From contig JAMPIT010000884.1 of NCBI GenBank assembly GCA_026261815.1, positions 12,847,001-12,911,000 on the forward strand: DNA of 64,000 nucleotides, in the 5' to 3' direction. This document shows, one piece after another, positions 63,402-64,000 of the stretch (position 1 is its first letter; every line of letters begins with the position of its first letter). A program made the translations under genes and the position numbers. A model generated the notes under the pieces. It was not told the origin of the DNA. It searched no databases and saw nothing but the letters and a program-made list of their open reading frames with translations. The DNA comes from Monarcha castaneiventris obscurior. Its lineage: Eukaryota; Chordata; Aves; Passeriformes; Monarchidae.

Positions 63402-64000
63402 CTATGCTGTCCATGGACTTTACAGATAAGTGGTTTCACCATACCCCCACAGGGAAGTGTGGACCGCAGAATGGTCCATGGGATGTTCTCATTCTAGGGG
63501 ACACTTTTCATGGTCTAGAACAAATTTTTGTAGTACTGGAAATACAAAGAGTATACCCTGGACAAGAGATCTTTGTCCAGCTTTGCTGCACAGACCCACC
63601 CTTTTACTTTTCACGGGGAACACCGATTGCACAAGCCCTTTTGCTCCCACAGAACTGCCCAGAACGGGTCCCACTCAATCCAACCATAATGTGGGCACAG
63701 GTGGTAGGCCCAAATAAGCCTACCATTGAGTGCAGTCTGCTCTGCAAGGGGGAGCAGATCTACCAACCAGGGATGCTGGACACCGGTGCAGACGTGACCA
63801 TCATTGCCTGCTCTGCGTGTCGAGTGAACTGGGAACTGCAGCTGGTGGCAGGCGTGATTTCTGGGATCGGTGGAGCCACTGTGTCTATGCGGAGCAAGCG
63901 GAATGTCATCGTCGAAGGCCCCGAAGGCAAGATAGCAACCATCTGGCCATTCATGGTAAAGGCCCCCATCACCTTGTGGGGCAGGGACCTCTTGACCCAA
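63197..64000 (+). CDS. pro: Element H pro frame: dUTPase-like region and protease (partial)
   Basis: Open for about 268 codons from the slippery site to the window edge, in the -1 frame to gag. The first part overlaps gag; the middle has RGTPIAQALLLP (63617 onward), like the last dUTPase motif, though earlier dUTPase motifs are weak. The protease starts near 63725: GMLDTGADVTIIAC (active site intact), ISGIGGATV (flap) and ITLWGRDLL at the end. Such a long undamaged frame beside a gag with one stop suggests H is among the younger class II elements. C-terminal end outside the window. Confidence 0.85.

Larger units (their letters stand above)
61539..64000 (+). mobile_element. Element H, continuation (gag, pro) to window end
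   Basis: Resumes H directly after the CCCC duplication: Pro-rich gag, capsid, nucleocapsid, then protease in the -1 frame, running off the window. RT, integrase, env, 3' LTR and the rest of the CR1 and of G are predicted to the right. Confidence 0.85.

Overview
The window is vertebrate, almost certainly avian, repeat DNA. I see no host gene. It holds a CR1-type LINE ending in the typical 8-bp ATTCTGTG-like 3' repeats, an ERVL-type solo LTR, and eight endogenous retroviruses (ERVs) or parts of them, one with an alpharetrovirus-like envelope. Such ERV density fits a repeat refuge (for example W-chromosome or pericentromeric DNA), but that is inference. Elements are named A to I below; 'class II' means beta/alpha-like and 'class I' gamma-like.

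Left half (1-30950), mostly minus strand, reads as a stack of insertions inside insertions. E (class I, 5' LTR 30542-30950, pol down to 19210) is the base. D (class II, 5' LTR 18901-19209, gag to 17394) sits in E's integrase end. C (class II, 10079-17393, two LTRs, intact alpha-like env) sits in D's capsid region. A (class II, 5' LTR 9711-10078, tRNA-Ile primer site) sits a few bases inside the outer end of C's 3' LTR. B (444-6935, two LTRs, 6-bp duplication GTTGCC) sits in A's pol, which resumes at 1-443. E's gag is also split by F (plus strand, 25025-29913, duplication GTTCTT) and by an ERVL-like solo LTR (24159-24730, duplication CATCC). The far ends of A, C, D and E should lie left of base 1.

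Right half is a second stack. G (class II, plus, LTR 32649-32982) is cut in its reverse transcriptase by a CR1 LINE (minus, 36568-39542). The CR1 is cut by H (class II, plus, LTR 39543-40033, resuming at 61539 and running off the window). H's gag is split by a 20-kb cluster of one class I family: an old solo LTR (41110-41574 plus tail 61457-61534, duplication CCCC), provirus I1 (41575-51284) inside it, and provirus I2 (51285-61451, duplication GTGGC) inside I1's 3' LTR.

How the parts work: class II elements have gag (MA, Pro/Ala-rich, CA, NC), a dUTPase-like/protease region in another frame, and pol. H keeps a canonical A_AAA_AAC slippery site leading into an open protease frame. The class I elements join gag and pol in one frame through a single stop codon (UAG in I1/I2, UGA in E). 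I1 and I2 also carry an unusual reading frame between pol and env: Cys/His-rich start, arginine-rich end, and in I2 continuous with env. This is the best candidate for an undescribed system. I2's LTRs differ at one position by eye although its genes are broken. Nearly all coding regions are disrupted; exceptions are the C env frame, the I1 pol-env frame and H's protease frame within the window.
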